DNA from: a virus
DNA: 31,141 nt
Virus record (IMG/VR): IMGVR_UViG_3300031702_000031
Span: 1 to 31,141 of that record
Strand: one strand, 5' to 3'
A program made the position numbers and the translations under genes. Numbering within the stretch: the first letter of the stretch is position 1; the number at the start of each line of letters is the position of its first letter. A model generated the notes under the pieces. The model had not been told where the DNA came from. It saw only the letters and a list, made by a program, of their open reading frames with translations, and searched no databases. Positions 6,965 through 14,286 of the stretch are shown here, piece by piece.

Positions 6965-7723
6965 ATGCCTGCTCACCAACAGCAACATCGAATGACCAAA
7001 CGCCAAAAGAGAGTACTTAAGCAACAAGGAGTAATAGGGACAGACAACCAATTATCGACAGGATTTCAGATCAGTAAAGATATCGCTCCCATGACTAAAA
7101 ATCAGTCAATAGCGTTTGACGCTTGGGAAGAGGGAGCTAATCTAATGCTTCATGGTATTGCAGGAACGGGTAAAACCTTCTTGGGATTATACTTCTCTCT
7201 AAAAGCAGTCATGGCAAAAAACACATCATATCGAAAAGTGTATATTGTACGATCAGTTGTTCCGACTAGGGACATGGGATTTCTTCCTGGCTCTCAAAAA
7301 GACAAGATGAAAGTGTATGAAGCACCTTATTATGACATTGCATCAAAGTTATTTCAGCGTGGTGATGCCTACGAAATTCTAAAGCAAAAGAACAACGTAG
7401 AATTCATTTCAACATCCTTTCTACGAGGATCAACATTTGATGACTGCATCATTTTAGTTGACGAAGTTCAAAACATGAGCGATCAGGAATTGCACACAGT
7501 TATGACCCGAGTCGGCGAGAACTGTAAGATCATATTCTGCGGAGACGTTAAGCAGGATGACTTAACAAGCGAACGAAAGAAGGAGATGTCAGGTCTGCGT
7601 ACATTCATGAAGATCATTGAGCGTATGGATGAGTTTGATTTCATTGAGTTCGAAGTGTCGGATATCGTTCGAAGCGAGTTAGTCAAAGCATATATCATAG
7701 AACGAGATAATCAAGGACTATAA
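6965..7723 (+). CDS. phoH: PhoH-like ATPase
   Basis: This 252-residue P-loop ATPase has Walker A GIAGTGKT (residues 62-69), the PhoH signature VRSVVPTRDMGFLPG near residue 96, and Walker B IILVDEVQNM near residue 163. GDVKQDDL follows as the sensor region. PhoH proteins are common in marine phages; RNA-related ATPase or helicase activity has been proposed, but their role in infection is not settled. AAGGA precedes the ATG. Confidence 0.95.
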   Translation: MPAHQQQHRMTKRQKRVLKQQGVIGTDNQLSTGFQISKDIAPMTKNQSIAFDAWEEGANLMLHGIAGTGKTFLGLYFSLKAVMAKNTSYRKVYIVRSVVPTRDMGFLPGSQKDKMKVYEAPYYDIASKLFQRGDAYEILKQKNNVEFISTSFLRGSTFDDCIILVDEVQNMSDQELHTVMTRVGENCKIIFCGDVKQDDLTSERKKEMSGLRTFMKIIERMDEFDFIEFEVSDIVRSELVKAYIIERDNQGL

Positions 7724-7726
7724 ATA
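7719..7726 (+). promoter_or_regulatory. T4-type late promoter box TATAAATA
   Basis: An exact TATAAATA overlaps the phoH stop codon. By T4 geometry transcription would start near 7732, so it could drive the small genes leading to the PAAR tip protein. Confidence 0.5.
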
Positions 7727-7731
7727 GTAAT

Positions 7732-7920
7732 ATGGAAAATCAAAAAGACAAACAGAAACGCATGACCGAGCTGAACTCAGACGGTAATGAAACTAGGGGG
7801 CGAGAGGGTGAAGACCTTCTCGTTGAGATTCGACCTGAGTCTCTCGGTCAAATGGGCTGGGACTTTGGCGAAGGTAACGAAATCGATGATAAAATCGATA
7901 GAAAAATTTTAAGAGGTTAA
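7732..7920 (+). CDS. Small acidic hypothetical protein, 62 aa
   Basis: A soluble, highly charged protein beginning MENQKDKQKRMTELNSDG, with no membrane segment. The ATG would be leaderless if the overlapping late promoter is used; M11 at 7762 is the alternative start. It is followed after one base by another small gene and then the PAAR gene, suggesting a small late cluster. Family not recognised. Confidence 0.55.
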   Translation: MENQKDKQKRMTELNSDGNETRGREGEDLLVEIRPESLGQMGWDFGEGNEIDDKIDRKILRG

Positions 7921-7921
7921 T

Positions 7922-8056
7922 ATGTCAGTAGCAGATGACGCAACAAGATTACGAGTATTCCAACTTGCAGACGGCACTAGAGTCGGCAAGCAAATGGATA
8001 TAGATGAAGTAAATGCATTCCTAGCGGCTAACGCCGGCTCTAGCCTGATACGATAA
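7922..8056 (+). CDS. Small hypothetical protein, 44 aa
   Basis: The product reads MSVADDATRLRVFQLADGTR and ends AANAGSSLIR. Its stop overlaps the start of the PAAR gene (TAATG), which implies coupled translation. AAGAGG lies upstream of the ATG. The fixed position just before the spike-tip gene suggests a baseplate or tail accessory role, but this is inference from position only. Confidence 0.6.
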   Translation: MSVADDATRLRVFQLADGTRVGKQMDIDEVNAFLAANAGSSLIR

Positions 8057-8373
8057 TGCCTTTTGCCGCTAGAATAACAGATGCAATCTTAACAGGGCAT
8101 GTAGCTCCTTGTACGGTATCATCTACAATTCTATCAACACTACAGGCTAAAGTGTATGTGGAATCGAAACTGGCTGCCGTGACTGGCAGTCTCATAACAG
8201 CGCACACTCAGCCCAATCCAGGTGCTCCGCCACCTTGTATTCCTCATGCTGATGCAGTAACTGGATCTGGATCTGCTAAAGTCTTTATAGGTGGAATTTC
8301 TGCTAATAGGCTTGGTGATGTAGCTGATCTGGGCACGATAACAGGAAGTGCCACGAAAGTTAAAATAGGTTAA
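8056..8373 (+). CDS. PAAR-domain spike-tip protein (T4 gp5.4-like)
   Basis: This 105-residue protein has the PAAR layout: MPFAARITDAILTGH at the start, a proline-rich P-N-P-G-A-P-P-P turn with C-I-P-H-A-D, and a glycine-rich C-terminal repeat (VFIGGISANRLGDVAD) ending in strand-forming residues. PAAR proteins cap the membrane-piercing spike and bind a metal through His/Cys residues; C19, H51, C62 and H65 are candidates. This marks the phage as contractile-tailed. Confidence 0.85.
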   Translation: MPFAARITDAILTGHVAPCTVSSTILSTLQAKVYVESKLAAVTGSLITAHTQPNPGAPPPCIPHADAVTGSGSAKVFIGGISANRLGDVADLGTITGSATKVKIG

Positions 8374-8381
8374 AATAAAGG

Positions 8382-8410
8382 TTGACAACCACCTAAAAGT
8401 GTAGTATACT
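8382..8410 (+). promoter_or_regulatory. Sigma-70 promoter
   Basis: TTGACA and TATACT have a 17-base spacer, and GGTTGACAACC forms a short palindrome over the -35 box. It opens the run of early transcription units. Confidence 0.8.
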
Positions 8411-8434
8411 ATATGTTCAATTGAGAGGAATATT

Positions 8435-9103
8435 ATGTTTACACACTATCAACACGGTCACGTTATCCAAGAGATGTCAGCAGACACCTCAGACAAAGGC
8501 CGATTCTATACCACCCCTAGCGGTGCAATTCTACCTTCAGTAACTACAGTTCTGAGTGTTCAAGATAAGTCTGGATTAGACGCTTGGCGCAAACGTGTAG
8601 GTGACGCTGAAGCAAATCGAGTCATGAACCAAGCTTCCACACGTGGTACTGCTGTTCACCAACTCGCAGAAGATTACGTCAATAATGACGCTGATTGGAA
8701 GAAGGGTGCAATGCCCTCAAATCTATTCACATTCAATACAATCAAGACTGTACTAGACAAGCATCTAGATAACGTCTGGTGTCAGGAAGTTCCGCTATTC
8801 AGTGAGAAGCTTTCGGTAGCTGGTCGGGTTGACTGTATTGCAGAGTGGGACGGTGTTCTATCGATCATCGACTACAAAACATCTAGGCGTCCAAAGAAGC
8901 TTGAGTACGTTGAAAGTTACTTCATCCAAGAGTCGGTGTATGCCGCTTGCTGGTTTGAGATGACTGGTGTTCCAATCAAACAGATCGTCACAGTTATTGC
9001 TGTCGATGATAATGATCCTCAGGTATTCATTGAGAAGCCTATGAATCATCTCCACAAGTTCGTAGCTCTACGAGAAAAATATAGGAAATTGAAAGGAATT
9101 TGA
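8435..9103 (+). CDS. PD-(D/E)XK nuclease, MGME1/RecB-like exonuclease
   Basis: This 222-residue protein has LPSVTTVLS near residue 33 and RGTAVHQLAEDY (motif with the family His) near residue 72. The catalytic core is GRVDCIAEW plus LSIIDYKTS (D and the D-Y-K triad, residues about 131-151), followed by the QESVYAACW helix. This arrangement matches mitochondrial-genome-maintenance-exonuclease-like proteins found in T4-like marine phages. It probably processes single-stranded DNA ends in replication or recombination. AGAGGA precedes the ATG. Confidence 0.87.
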   Translation: MFTHYQHGHVIQEMSADTSDKGRFYTTPSGAILPSVTTVLSVQDKSGLDAWRKRVGDAEANRVMNQASTRGTAVHQLAEDYVNNDADWKKGAMPSNLFTFNTIKTVLDKHLDNVWCQEVPLFSEKLSVAGRVDCIAEWDGVLSIIDYKTSRRPKKLEYVESYFIQESVYAACWFEMTGVPIKQIVTVIAVDDNDPQVFIEKPMNHLHKFVALREKYRKLKGI

Positions 9104-9112
9104 AAATAAAGG

Positions 9113-9140
9113 TTGACATTGCTGTCTAACCTGCTATAAT
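9113..9140 (+). promoter_or_regulatory. Palindromic early promoter (copy 1)
   Basis: TTGACA and extended -10 TGC-TATAAT are 16 bases apart. GGTTG and (T)AACC arms flank the -35/spacer region. Confidence 0.85.
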
Positions 9141-9171
9141 ACATGTATAAACTAAAGAAATGAGATATATT

Positions 9172-9396
9172 ATGAATATGAATGTGAACGAAATACCTAG
9201 CAAACTTGTTGATCTATTCAACTTCAACCTAGATAACGATGTTGCTGACATCCATGAAGAGTACTCTATGTACGTTATGGATAACGCTGATCCATCTGAG
9301 GTTACCATCTGTAACGGAGATACTCTGCTACAAGCCACTGAGAGTGAATACCTTCTTGAGGAATTCATGTACCACTGGATTGCAAAAATAGCTTAA
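9172..9396 (+). CDS. Small acidic hypothetical protein, 74 aa
   Basis: The product begins MNMNVNEIPSKLVDLFNFN and is rich in Asp and Glu, with no membrane segment. ATG 9172 is preferred because it leaves a normal leader and a GAGA ribosome site; ATG 9160 in the same frame is possible. It is a single-gene unit between two palindromic promoters. Function unknown. Confidence 0.65.
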   Translation: MNMNVNEIPSKLVDLFNFNLDNDVADIHEEYSMYVMDNADPSEVTICNGDTLLQATESEYLLEEFMYHWIAKIA

Positions 9397-9403
9397 ATAA
9401 AGG

Positions 9404-9431
9404 TTGACATTGCTGTTCAACCTGCTATAAT
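9404..9431 (+). promoter_or_regulatory. Palindromic early promoter (copy 2)
   Basis: TTGACA and TGC-TATAAT with a 16-base spacer; AGGTTG / CAACCT arms enclose the -35 box. Confidence 0.88.
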
Positions 9432-9462
9432 ACTTGTATTGAATCGATAAAGAGGGATGATT

Positions 9463-9615
9463 ATGAAGATTAAAGGTGCGACTACTGTTTTGAATAAAGA
9501 GTGCGAGTTTCTAGGGTTAACCTGGGATCAACTGATGATCTTCATTGTGAAGAATCCATACGCAATGCCTATAAAGGTAATTGAGGCGTACAAAGTCTAT
9601 AACGATCTAAAGTGA
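9463..9615 (+). CDS. Small hypothetical protein, 50 aa
   Basis: The product reads MKIKGATTVLNKECEFLGLT and continues with WDQLMIFIVKNPYAMP. It is compact and partly hydrophobic, with no clear transmembrane helix. GAGGGATG precedes the ATG, and the leader (gaatcgataaagag) is nearly identical to that of the 10226 gene. It is the first of three genes behind this promoter. Family not recognised. Confidence 0.65.
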   Translation: MKIKGATTVLNKECEFLGLTWDQLMIFIVKNPYAMPIKVIEAYKVYNDLK

Positions 9616-9623
9616 GAGTGACC

Positions 9624-9848
9624 ATGAATAAATTTATGAATGCTATCTATAACGCTGTTGGCTCACAAGTCAGTGGGTTCTACAAAAATGAGCCTTTCGT
9701 AGGCACCATCACAACTACCCGTCCCATGTACGGCATGGACATCCAAGTCGGTGTCACTGTTCCTGGTGACCTGTACCTCATCGAAGGTACAACTCTCTAC
9801 GAGGGTGGCAATGGCGTTTTCACTAATCTTGTAGTCAACTTCAACTAG
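9624..9848 (+). CDS. Small beta-rich hypothetical protein, 74 aa
   Basis: It begins MNKFMNAIYNAVGSQVSGFY and has alternating hydrophobic/polar strands (GTITTTRPMYGMDIQVGVTV), suggesting a small beta-barrel or OB-like fold. A GTG at 9612 overlapping the previous stop is an alternative start; the ATG behind GAGAG is favoured. Function unknown. Confidence 0.6.
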   Translation: MNKFMNAIYNAVGSQVSGFYKNEPFVGTITTTRPMYGMDIQVGVTVPGDLYLIEGTTLYEGGNGVFTNLVVNFN

Positions 9849-9858
9849 GAATCCGATT

Positions 9859-10161
9859 ATGGCATATGCCCCTCAAGAGACCTACTTCGAAAATAAAGCT
9901 ACCATTCTCGGTGGCTGGAGACTCAAGGAAAATGATAATTTCTTCGAGTTCTCTGTCAATGACGACCCATTCAACTTCTGCGAGGACTTTCCTCATAAGG
10001 TCTGGGTTAGCAATAATCCAATCAATGATTCGGGCTACCGATATGCCATAGTCAAGAAGACTGTAGCATACATCTGCGTGGATGAGGACGAGTTCGGTCT
10101 ACCAGTCCTTGAGAAGTGGGACATAAAAAATCATAGATTATATCCTAATTACCTCAAATAA
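9859..10161 (+). CDS. Hypothetical protein, 100 aa
   Basis: A soluble acidic protein opening MAYAPQETYFENKATILGGW, with many aromatic residues and a second half containing YICVDEDEFGLPVLEKW. AGGA precedes the ATG, 10 bases after the previous gene. It is the last of a three-gene early unit. I do not recognise the family. Confidence 0.62.
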   Translation: MAYAPQETYFENKATILGGWRLKENDNFFEFSVNDDPFNFCEDFPHKVWVSNNPINDSGYRYAIVKKTVAYICVDEDEFGLPVLEKWDIKNHRLYPNYLK

Positions 10162-10164
10162 CGG

Positions 10165-10192
10165 TTGACATAGTGGTCCAACCTGCTATAAT
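10165..10192 (+). promoter_or_regulatory. Palindromic early promoter (copy 3)
   Basis: TTGACA and TGC-TATAAT with a 16-base spacer; GGTTG / CCAACC arms. The 40 bases after the -10 box nearly repeat those of copy 2. Confidence 0.88.
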
Positions 10193-10225
10193 ACTTGTAT
10201 TGAATCGATAAAGAGAGAGATGATT

Positions 10226-10420
10226 ATGACAGAGAATATTGAAGTGCAACACATCGACAACATCCACTTGTTCTGTGGAGTCATTCCAGCTGGTTTCGAC
10301 CTCATCGAATATGAGCGTGGTACTGACCCAGTTGAAGATGGTCTAGTGCTGTACGGTTTCGATGAGGTTGCAATGTTTGATTTTGCTAACCCTAAGCATG
10401 CCTTTGTTAAAATTAGTTAA
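10226..10420 (+). CDS. Small hypothetical protein, 64 aa
   Basis: It begins MTENIEVQHIDNIHLFCGV and contains PAGFDLIEYERG. The start behind GAGAGA is favoured over an ATG six bases earlier. It is a small, acidic, soluble, single-gene unit between two early promoters. Function unknown. Confidence 0.62.
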   Translation: MTENIEVQHIDNIHLFCGVIPAGFDLIEYERGTDPVEDGLVLYGFDEVAMFDFANPKHAFVKIS

Positions 10421-10428
10421 AATAAAGG

Positions 10429-10456
10429 TTGACATCCTCATCCAGTCTGATATAAT
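10429..10456 (+). promoter_or_regulatory. Early sigma-70 promoter
   Basis: TTGACA and TGA-TATAAT with a 16-base spacer. It belongs to the AATAAAGGTTGACA family, but the right arm of the palindrome is degenerate. Confidence 0.85.
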
Positions 10457-10492
10457 ACTTGTATAGAATGAAATAACAGAGAGAACTAGATT

Positions 10493-10846
10493 ATGGCTTA
10501 TGTATCACAAGACGATAAAAAGAAGTTAGCACCAGCAATCAAAGCTGTACTGAAAAAGTACAAAGTGAAAGCTTCTATCGCAGTCCGCAATCATTCCACT
10601 TTAGTAGTTAACCTCAAGAAGGGTGAAGTAGACTTCGGTGATGCACATTACCAAGTAAACACTTACTGGATTGATGAGCATTTCGCAGAGAAGCCTGTCG
10701 CTAAAAGCTTCTTGAATGAACTTCACGATGCAATGAAAGGTCCAGAGTTCTTCTGTGAAGATGATGCTCAGACCGACTATTTCTTTCGTAGCCACTACAC
10801 CGACATCAATATCGGTGGGTGGAAAACATCTTACGAACTAATTTAA
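10493..10846 (+). CDS. LPD29-type protein, 117 aa
   Basis: The protein starts MAYVSQDDKKKLAPAIKAVL and carries the LPD29 pattern: a lysine-rich helix, SIAVRNHSTLVVN, QVNTYWIDEH and a C-terminal TDYFFRSHYTDINIG. This domain is found in phage and mobile-element proteins, alone or fused to larger polyvalent proteins, with no assigned activity. It is followed by a second gene behind AAGGAG. Confidence 0.78.
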   Translation: MAYVSQDDKKKLAPAIKAVLKKYKVKASIAVRNHSTLVVNLKKGEVDFGDAHYQVNTYWIDEHFAEKPVAKSFLNELHDAMKGPEFFCEDDAQTDYFFRSHYTDINIGGWKTSYELI

Positions 10847-10857
10847 GGAGACTAAAT

Positions 10858-11070
10858 ATGTGGGTAGCAAAACCAAATCTAAATAATAGTAACGGAATCC
10901 AAGAGTTCCCGACAGCTAAAGAGGCTGTCGATTATCTTGAAAAGTACACGGGCATCGAGATGGCTTATGATCGTAATCGTAAGACCAAAGAGATTACCTA
11001 TGACTGGGAAATAATTGAAAAGTTGTGGAAAAAAGAGGTTGACAATTCCACAGGACCTGCTATAATATAA
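10858..11070 (+). CDS. Hypothetical protein, 70 aa
   Basis: It begins MWVAKPNLNNSNGIQEFPTA and contains AVDYLEKYTGIEM. A strong AAGGAG lies 7 bases before the ATG. The last 11 codons overlap the next promoter, so the C-terminal sequence (VDNSTGPAII) is partly shaped by the promoter. Function unknown. Confidence 0.65.
   Translation: MWVAKPNLNNSNGIQEFPTAKEAVDYLEKYTGIEMAYDRNRKTKEITYDWEIIEKLWKKEVDNSTGPAII
11039..11066 (+). promoter_or_regulatory. Early sigma-70 promoter within a gene end
   Basis: TTGACA and TGC-TATAAT with a 16-base spacer lie inside the 3' end of the preceding gene. AGGT / ACCT arms are present. Confidence 0.85.
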
Positions 11071-11098
11071 TCTGAAACAAATAAATATGGAGAAGATT

Positions 11099-11236
11099 AT
11101 GAGTAAGGAAGACCAAGTAAAACAGTTGTGGCAAGAGTATCAAGCTATAATGGCTAATGCCTATATGGGCGATGAAAATGCCGTGCTAGATAAGATCGAA
11201 GCACTCGGTGGAATGAACGATGAGGATTTGATATGA
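11099..11236 (+). CDS. Small hypothetical protein, 45 aa
   Basis: A helical acidic peptide reading MSKEDQVKQLWQEYQAIMA and ending GGMNDEDLI. TGGAGAAG precedes the ATG. Its stop overlaps the next start (ATGA), so translation is coupled. No family recognised. Confidence 0.62.
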   Translation: MSKEDQVKQLWQEYQAIMANAYMGDENAVLDKIEALGGMNDEDLI

Positions 11237-11673
11237 AATTAGTAATTCAAACGCAGGTTCGTGAAAACTATGGCGCCCACGACTGGGACGGTACGGGTGA
11301 ATGCCCTCAGTACTGGAAGTTCAAAGGTGGTCAAACCTTTGTGTATGCTAACCTCAATGACAGCAATGTGGCTAGTCTCCGTGAGAACGGTATTCCCGTA
11401 CTGCACACGTTGATCGATGATTTCAATGAATGCTTTGAGGAGTATGTCTTAGACTACTCTATCGTGGAAGACAATGAGGCTGTCTGTGAAGAGTGGGAAA
11501 CACCATGGCAGTTGAACCGTGTAGACTCTAACTGGGTCGCATCACGTAGGCAATATCGTGAGGATTACTGGGAACCAGGTGTCGGTGGTAAGGATGAGTC
11601 CTACGTTATGGCATTTGGCGGTGAGAGGACGCAGTACAGCCACGAATATTTTACTGAGGTAGACGCCGCATGA
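11233..11673 (+). CDS. Conserved phage hypothetical protein, 146 aa
   Basis: It begins MKLVIQTQVRENYGAHDWDG followed by CPQYWKFKGGQTFV, then an acidic middle and a Trp-rich C-terminus (WVASRRQYREDYWEPG). I recall the RENYGAHDWDG-CPQYWKFKGG pattern from hypothetical proteins of T4-like and other phages. It starts and ends in ATGA overlaps, so three genes form a coupled unit. Confidence 0.7.
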   Translation: MKLVIQTQVRENYGAHDWDGTGECPQYWKFKGGQTFVYANLNDSNVASLRENGIPVLHTLIDDFNECFEEYVLDYSIVEDNEAVCEEWETPWQLNRVDSNWVASRRQYREDYWEPGVGGKDESYVMAFGGERTQYSHEYFTEVDAA

Positions 11674-11771
11674 TAATGTCGCTTCTGAAATTTATATTTA
11701 CAATAGTCGTGGTTTATTACCTAACTGTCTTTACCTTGACGCTATTTTTTATAGCTATGGCAACGGCTTAA
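11670..11771 (+). CDS. Membrane microprotein, 33 aa
   Basis: The whole product (MIMSLLKFIFTIVVVYYLTV and a short hydrophobic tail) is essentially one transmembrane helix. Its ATG overlaps the stop of the preceding gene (ATGA), a strong sign of coupled translation. A role in membrane modulation or as a small toxin is possible but unproven. Confidence 0.6.
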   Translation: MIMSLLKFIFTIVVVYYLTVFTLTLFFIAMATA

Positions 11772-11774
11772 TAC

Positions 11775-11803
11775 TTGACAAGCACCAGGGAATGGTGTAC
11801 AAT
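11775..11803 (+). promoter_or_regulatory. Sigma-70 promoter
   Basis: TTGACA and TACAAT with a 17-base spacer. A CACC / GGTG inverted repeat lies in the spacer. Confidence 0.75.
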
Positions 11804-11827
11804 GGAAACAATATGGAAAGAGTTTTA

Positions 11828-11971
11828 ATGTTTTATTTGGAATATTTAGATGATAAGGGTTGGAAGCAAAGATATGAGCATCTGACAATTAACGAAGTTG
11901 AAGCCGTTAAGGTGGATTTAGTAGAGAGGGGGATTAATCCTAATACGATGACAATCTCCAATATGAAATAG
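11828..11971 (+). CDS. Small hypothetical protein, 47 aa
   Basis: It reads MFYLEYLDDKGWKQRYEHLT and ends PNTMTISNMK. Soluble, mixed charge. A weak ribosome site (GAAAGAG) precedes the ATG. It lies directly behind its promoter and ahead of the glycosylase-like gene. Family not recognised. Confidence 0.62.
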   Translation: MFYLEYLDDKGWKQRYEHLTINEVEAVKVDLVERGINPNTMTISNMK

Positions 11972-11980
11972 AGGAAAGCT

Positions 11981-12541
11981 ATGAACGTGTTTGTATTACA
12001 TCGAGATCCAGTGTTTGCCGCTAATATGCAATGCGATAAGCATATCGTAAAAATGATCGTAGAGAGCGCACAAATGCTCTCCACTGCTCATAGAATGCTC
12101 GATGGTACAATGTCAAAGCGACCCTCCAAGTCTGGCAAAAGAATGGTGCCGCACTTCACGCTCCCAGACTGGCGTGAACAAACGTTTTATAAGGCTGTAC
12201 ACTTCGCTCATCCATGTACTGTATGGACGATGAAGAATAACGAGAATTACTTTTGGCATTGGTTGCACTTCGAGGCACTATGTAAAGAGTACACCTTTCG
12301 TTATGGCAAGGTACACAAGAGTGAAACGTTGTTGCTGAAGGCTTTAGAGAGTGAACCCAACAACATTCCAAAGGGCGACTTATCTAAATGGCCGTTAGCT
12401 ATGGGTGCGGCACCAGAGTGCATGACGGATGATGTAGTAGAGTCGTACCGTGCTTTTTACCACACGAAACAAGACAGGTTCAAGATGGCTTGGACTAAAC
12501 GTAGCGTACCAGATTGGTTTACTTATAAGGAAAGCGCATAA
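11981..12541 (+). CDS. Pyrimidine dimer DNA glycosylase-like protein
   Basis: This 186-residue protein starts MNVFVLHRDPVFAANMQCDK and continues HIVKMIVESAQMLSTAHRML. This matches the phage family related to T4 endonuclease V-type pyrimidine-dimer glycosylases (N-terminal catalytic amine, CDKH-VKM-ES-QMLSTA block). A second block, HPCTVWTMKNNENYFWHW, is also typical. It may repair UV damage, sensible for a surface-ocean phage, though the wider family includes uncharacterised members. GAGGAAAG precedes the ATG. Confidence 0.78.
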   Translation: MNVFVLHRDPVFAANMQCDKHIVKMIVESAQMLSTAHRMLDGTMSKRPSKSGKRMVPHFTLPDWREQTFYKAVHFAHPCTVWTMKNNENYFWHWLHFEALCKEYTFRYGKVHKSETLLLKALESEPNNIPKGDLSKWPLAMGAAPECMTDDVVESYRAFYHTKQDRFKMAWTKRSVPDWFTYKESA

Positions 12542-13173
12542 TGAAATATTTTAAACTAGAACCATCTTACAAAAAGTCTGTCCTAGAACTGACGATATTT
12601 AGCCGTCCTCTTAATGAGATCGCAACTTGTGCTAGTGACACTGCACATGCGATGATGGTAAAAGAGTTGGGTTGGCGAACTGGAGAATTCCTGATCACTG
12701 TGCCCGAGACTGATGAAGAGATTTCTACTTGGCTCGAGGATCGTGAATATGATAATATCCTAGACTTTGCTATAGATCATGGCTATACCGTGACTGAGGG
12801 TGATGCAGAGGTTATGGATCCAGATACGACAGTTCAGACAATGCTAGAAAATATTCTTATCCCTGACTTAGAAGATGATTACATCCTCATCAGTGAAGAC
12901 TACCCAGAGATCGAAATGTTGTCTACCTGGGACGGCTGTTGGGACGATTGGACACTACGCACTGGAGATGTATCTCTAGGAGAAGACCGAATTGAATCAT
13001 TGGTTGACGAAGCTATCGAAATGTTCGAAGAAGAGTATGAAGAAGGAGTAGAAAGTTTAGGTTGGAAGTTTTTAGGATGTGAGTGGGAAATGCACTGTAA
13101 ACCTATCATCACGCCTTGTCGATCATATGGTCAGCCCTTAGAAGAAGATGAGCCTTTAGAGGATGACGATTAA
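12541..13173 (+). CDS. Acidic hypothetical protein, 210 aa
   Basis: This strongly acidic soluble protein opens MKYFKLEPSYKKSVLELTIF and ends in a Glu/Asp run (PLEEDEPLEDDD). It contains paired Trp residues in TWDGCWDDWTLRTGD near residue 130. It starts on the last base of the previous stop and ends overlapping the next start, so it is co-translated with both. Such acidic phage proteins can mimic DNA, but no specific evidence supports that here. Confidence 0.62.
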   Translation: MKYFKLEPSYKKSVLELTIFSRPLNEIATCASDTAHAMMVKELGWRTGEFLITVPETDEEISTWLEDREYDNILDFAIDHGYTVTEGDAEVMDPDTTVQTMLENILIPDLEDDYILISEDYPEIEMLSTWDGCWDDWTLRTGDVSLGEDRIESLVDEAIEMFEEEYEEGVESLGWKFLGCEWEMHCKPIITPCRSYGQPLEEDEPLEDDD

Positions 13174-13376
13174 TGACTATGCCAAATGAAAGATTCTATG
13201 CTATTAGAAATACTCGTGAGTTCCTAGTAGAATTAATGGACCCTAAGAAAACTCCTAAAGTGCCCAAGGAGATACGACTTAAAGCGTATTACGCTATTAA
13301 GCATTTCCCAGGTGAGTACCACATGGAAGAAGCACGAAAACTCGCACCATCGGTATTTGGAGAATGGGACTCTTGA
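13173..13376 (+). CDS. BPSL0761-like small protein, 67 aa
   Basis: The protein starts MTMPNERFYAIRNTREFLVE followed by DPKKTPKVPKEIR and a short helix ending KHFPGEYHMEEA. This matches the BPSL0761-type family found in bacteria and phages, without known function. It starts on the last base of the upstream stop codon and overlaps the next gene by 13 bases. Confidence 0.75.
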   Translation: MTMPNERFYAIRNTREFLVELMDPKKTPKVPKEIRLKAYYAIKHFPGEYHMEEARKLAPSVFGEWDS

Positions 13377-13540
13377 AGCGAAAGATAGGATTAGCCTTCA
13401 TATTGTGGGCGATGCTAGTGATATATCTTGTTACTAGGGAACCACCGGTACCCGATCGGGTACCACAGGTGGAATACACGTTTCATGGTCATGAAATAAC
13501 TGTAGAGGAATTGGAAGACAATGATATCATACAGCACTAA
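13364..13540 (+). CDS. Small single-pass membrane protein, 58 aa
   Basis: It begins MGLLKRKIGLAFILWAMLVI, giving a basic N-terminus and one transmembrane helix (about residues 8-24), then a proline-rich linker (REPPVPDRVPQ) and an acidic tail. The topology suggests an inner-membrane anchor with the tail outside. The linker is encoded by an 18-base perfect palindrome. It overlaps both neighbours (13 and 20 bases). Function unknown. Confidence 0.62.
   Translation: MGLLKRKIGLAFILWAMLVIYLVTREPPVPDRVPQVEYTFHGHEITVEELEDNDIIQH
13447..13464. repeat. 18-base perfect palindrome inside a gene
   Basis: GGTACCCGATCGGGTACC reads identically on both strands. It codes for the V-P-D-R-V-P linker of a small membrane protein. 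Confidence 0.8.
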
Positions 13541-13868
13541 TTGGATGGGACCTGTATCGACTCATTGGTATGAAGAGAGAAATATACCTTACGTGTTAAA
13601 AATGACTAGTGGAAGATTTGGTCCTGCTAAAGAGTACAAAGACTTTACTGAATCATATTCTTGTGGGCGTATTGATATCTATGGATTAGACGAACAAGAA
13701 TTCTATGCAGGTAAAGATGAGTACGGTGTCTCGCCAATGCGTACAGAAGATTGGAATGCGTTCGGTGATTGGTTAGATAATATAAAAGATGAAAGTCTAA
13801 CTACATACGAAGAACTGATACGCAAATTCGAAGATCACTATGGCAAACCAATAAGATGGCAACAATAG
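13521..13868 (+). CDS. Hypothetical protein, 115 aa
   Basis: It opens MISYSTNWMGPVSTHWYEER and contains YSCGRIDIYGLDEQEF and EYGVSPMRTEDWNAFGDWL. The Trp/Tyr-rich soluble protein resembles small conserved phage proteins but I cannot name a family. GGAAG lies 5 bases before the ATG, and the start overlaps the upstream gene. Confidence 0.65.
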   Translation: MISYSTNWMGPVSTHWYEERNIPYVLKMTSGRFGPAKEYKDFTESYSCGRIDIYGLDEQEFYAGKDEYGVSPMRTEDWNAFGDWLDNIKDESLTTYEELIRKFEDHYGKPIRWQQ

Positions 13869-13895
13869 TGTCTGTTTCATACAGAGGAGAGTAAG

Positions 13896-14225
13896 ATGAG
13901 TGAATACCAACCAGACAATTGGGTAGTACTAAAGATCAAAGAAGGCAAAGGTACATTCCCTTTCTACAAAGTCCTAGCAGGATGGAGCGGTGGTTACTTA
14001 GATGGTGATAGTTGGAGACTAAATAGTGGTATTACTCTTGTGTTTGATCGTAAAGATGAAATTCATTTTCATGGTGAAAGCGGATCACTCTACAGATGTC
14101 ACAAAGAAGGTTATGGTTTGCGTATGAATAACGCAGGTATCTATAATCAGTTAAGAGAACAACAGCAATTCGAAGGGCAAGTACAAATGATGCCTGAAGA
14201 CACTGATTGGTTGAAGTTAAAATAA
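13896..14225 (+). CDS. Conserved marine-phage hypothetical protein, 109 aa
   Basis: The protein contains YKVLAGWSGGYLDGDSWRLN, then GESGSLYRCHKEGYGLRMNN, a pattern I recall in T4-like marine phages. A Cys-His pair in YRCHKEGYG might bind metal. GAGGAG precedes the ATG. It ends directly on the next palindromic promoter, and the TAA lies in its AATAAA element. Confidence 0.7.
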   Translation: MSEYQPDNWVVLKIKEGKGTFPFYKVLAGWSGGYLDGDSWRLNSGITLVFDRKDEIHFHGESGSLYRCHKEGYGLRMNNAGIYNQLREQQQFEGQVQMMPEDTDWLKLK

Positions 14226-14228
14226 AGG

Positions 14229-14256
14229 TTGACATTGTGGTCCAACCTGCTATAAT
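14229..14256 (+). promoter_or_regulatory. Palindromic early promoter (copy 4)
   Basis: TTGACA and TGC-TATAAT with a 16-base spacer; AGGTTG / CAACCT arms enclose the -35 box. Confidence 0.88.
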
Positions 14257-14286
14257 GTACTCTTAATGATGAAAAGAGTGATATAA

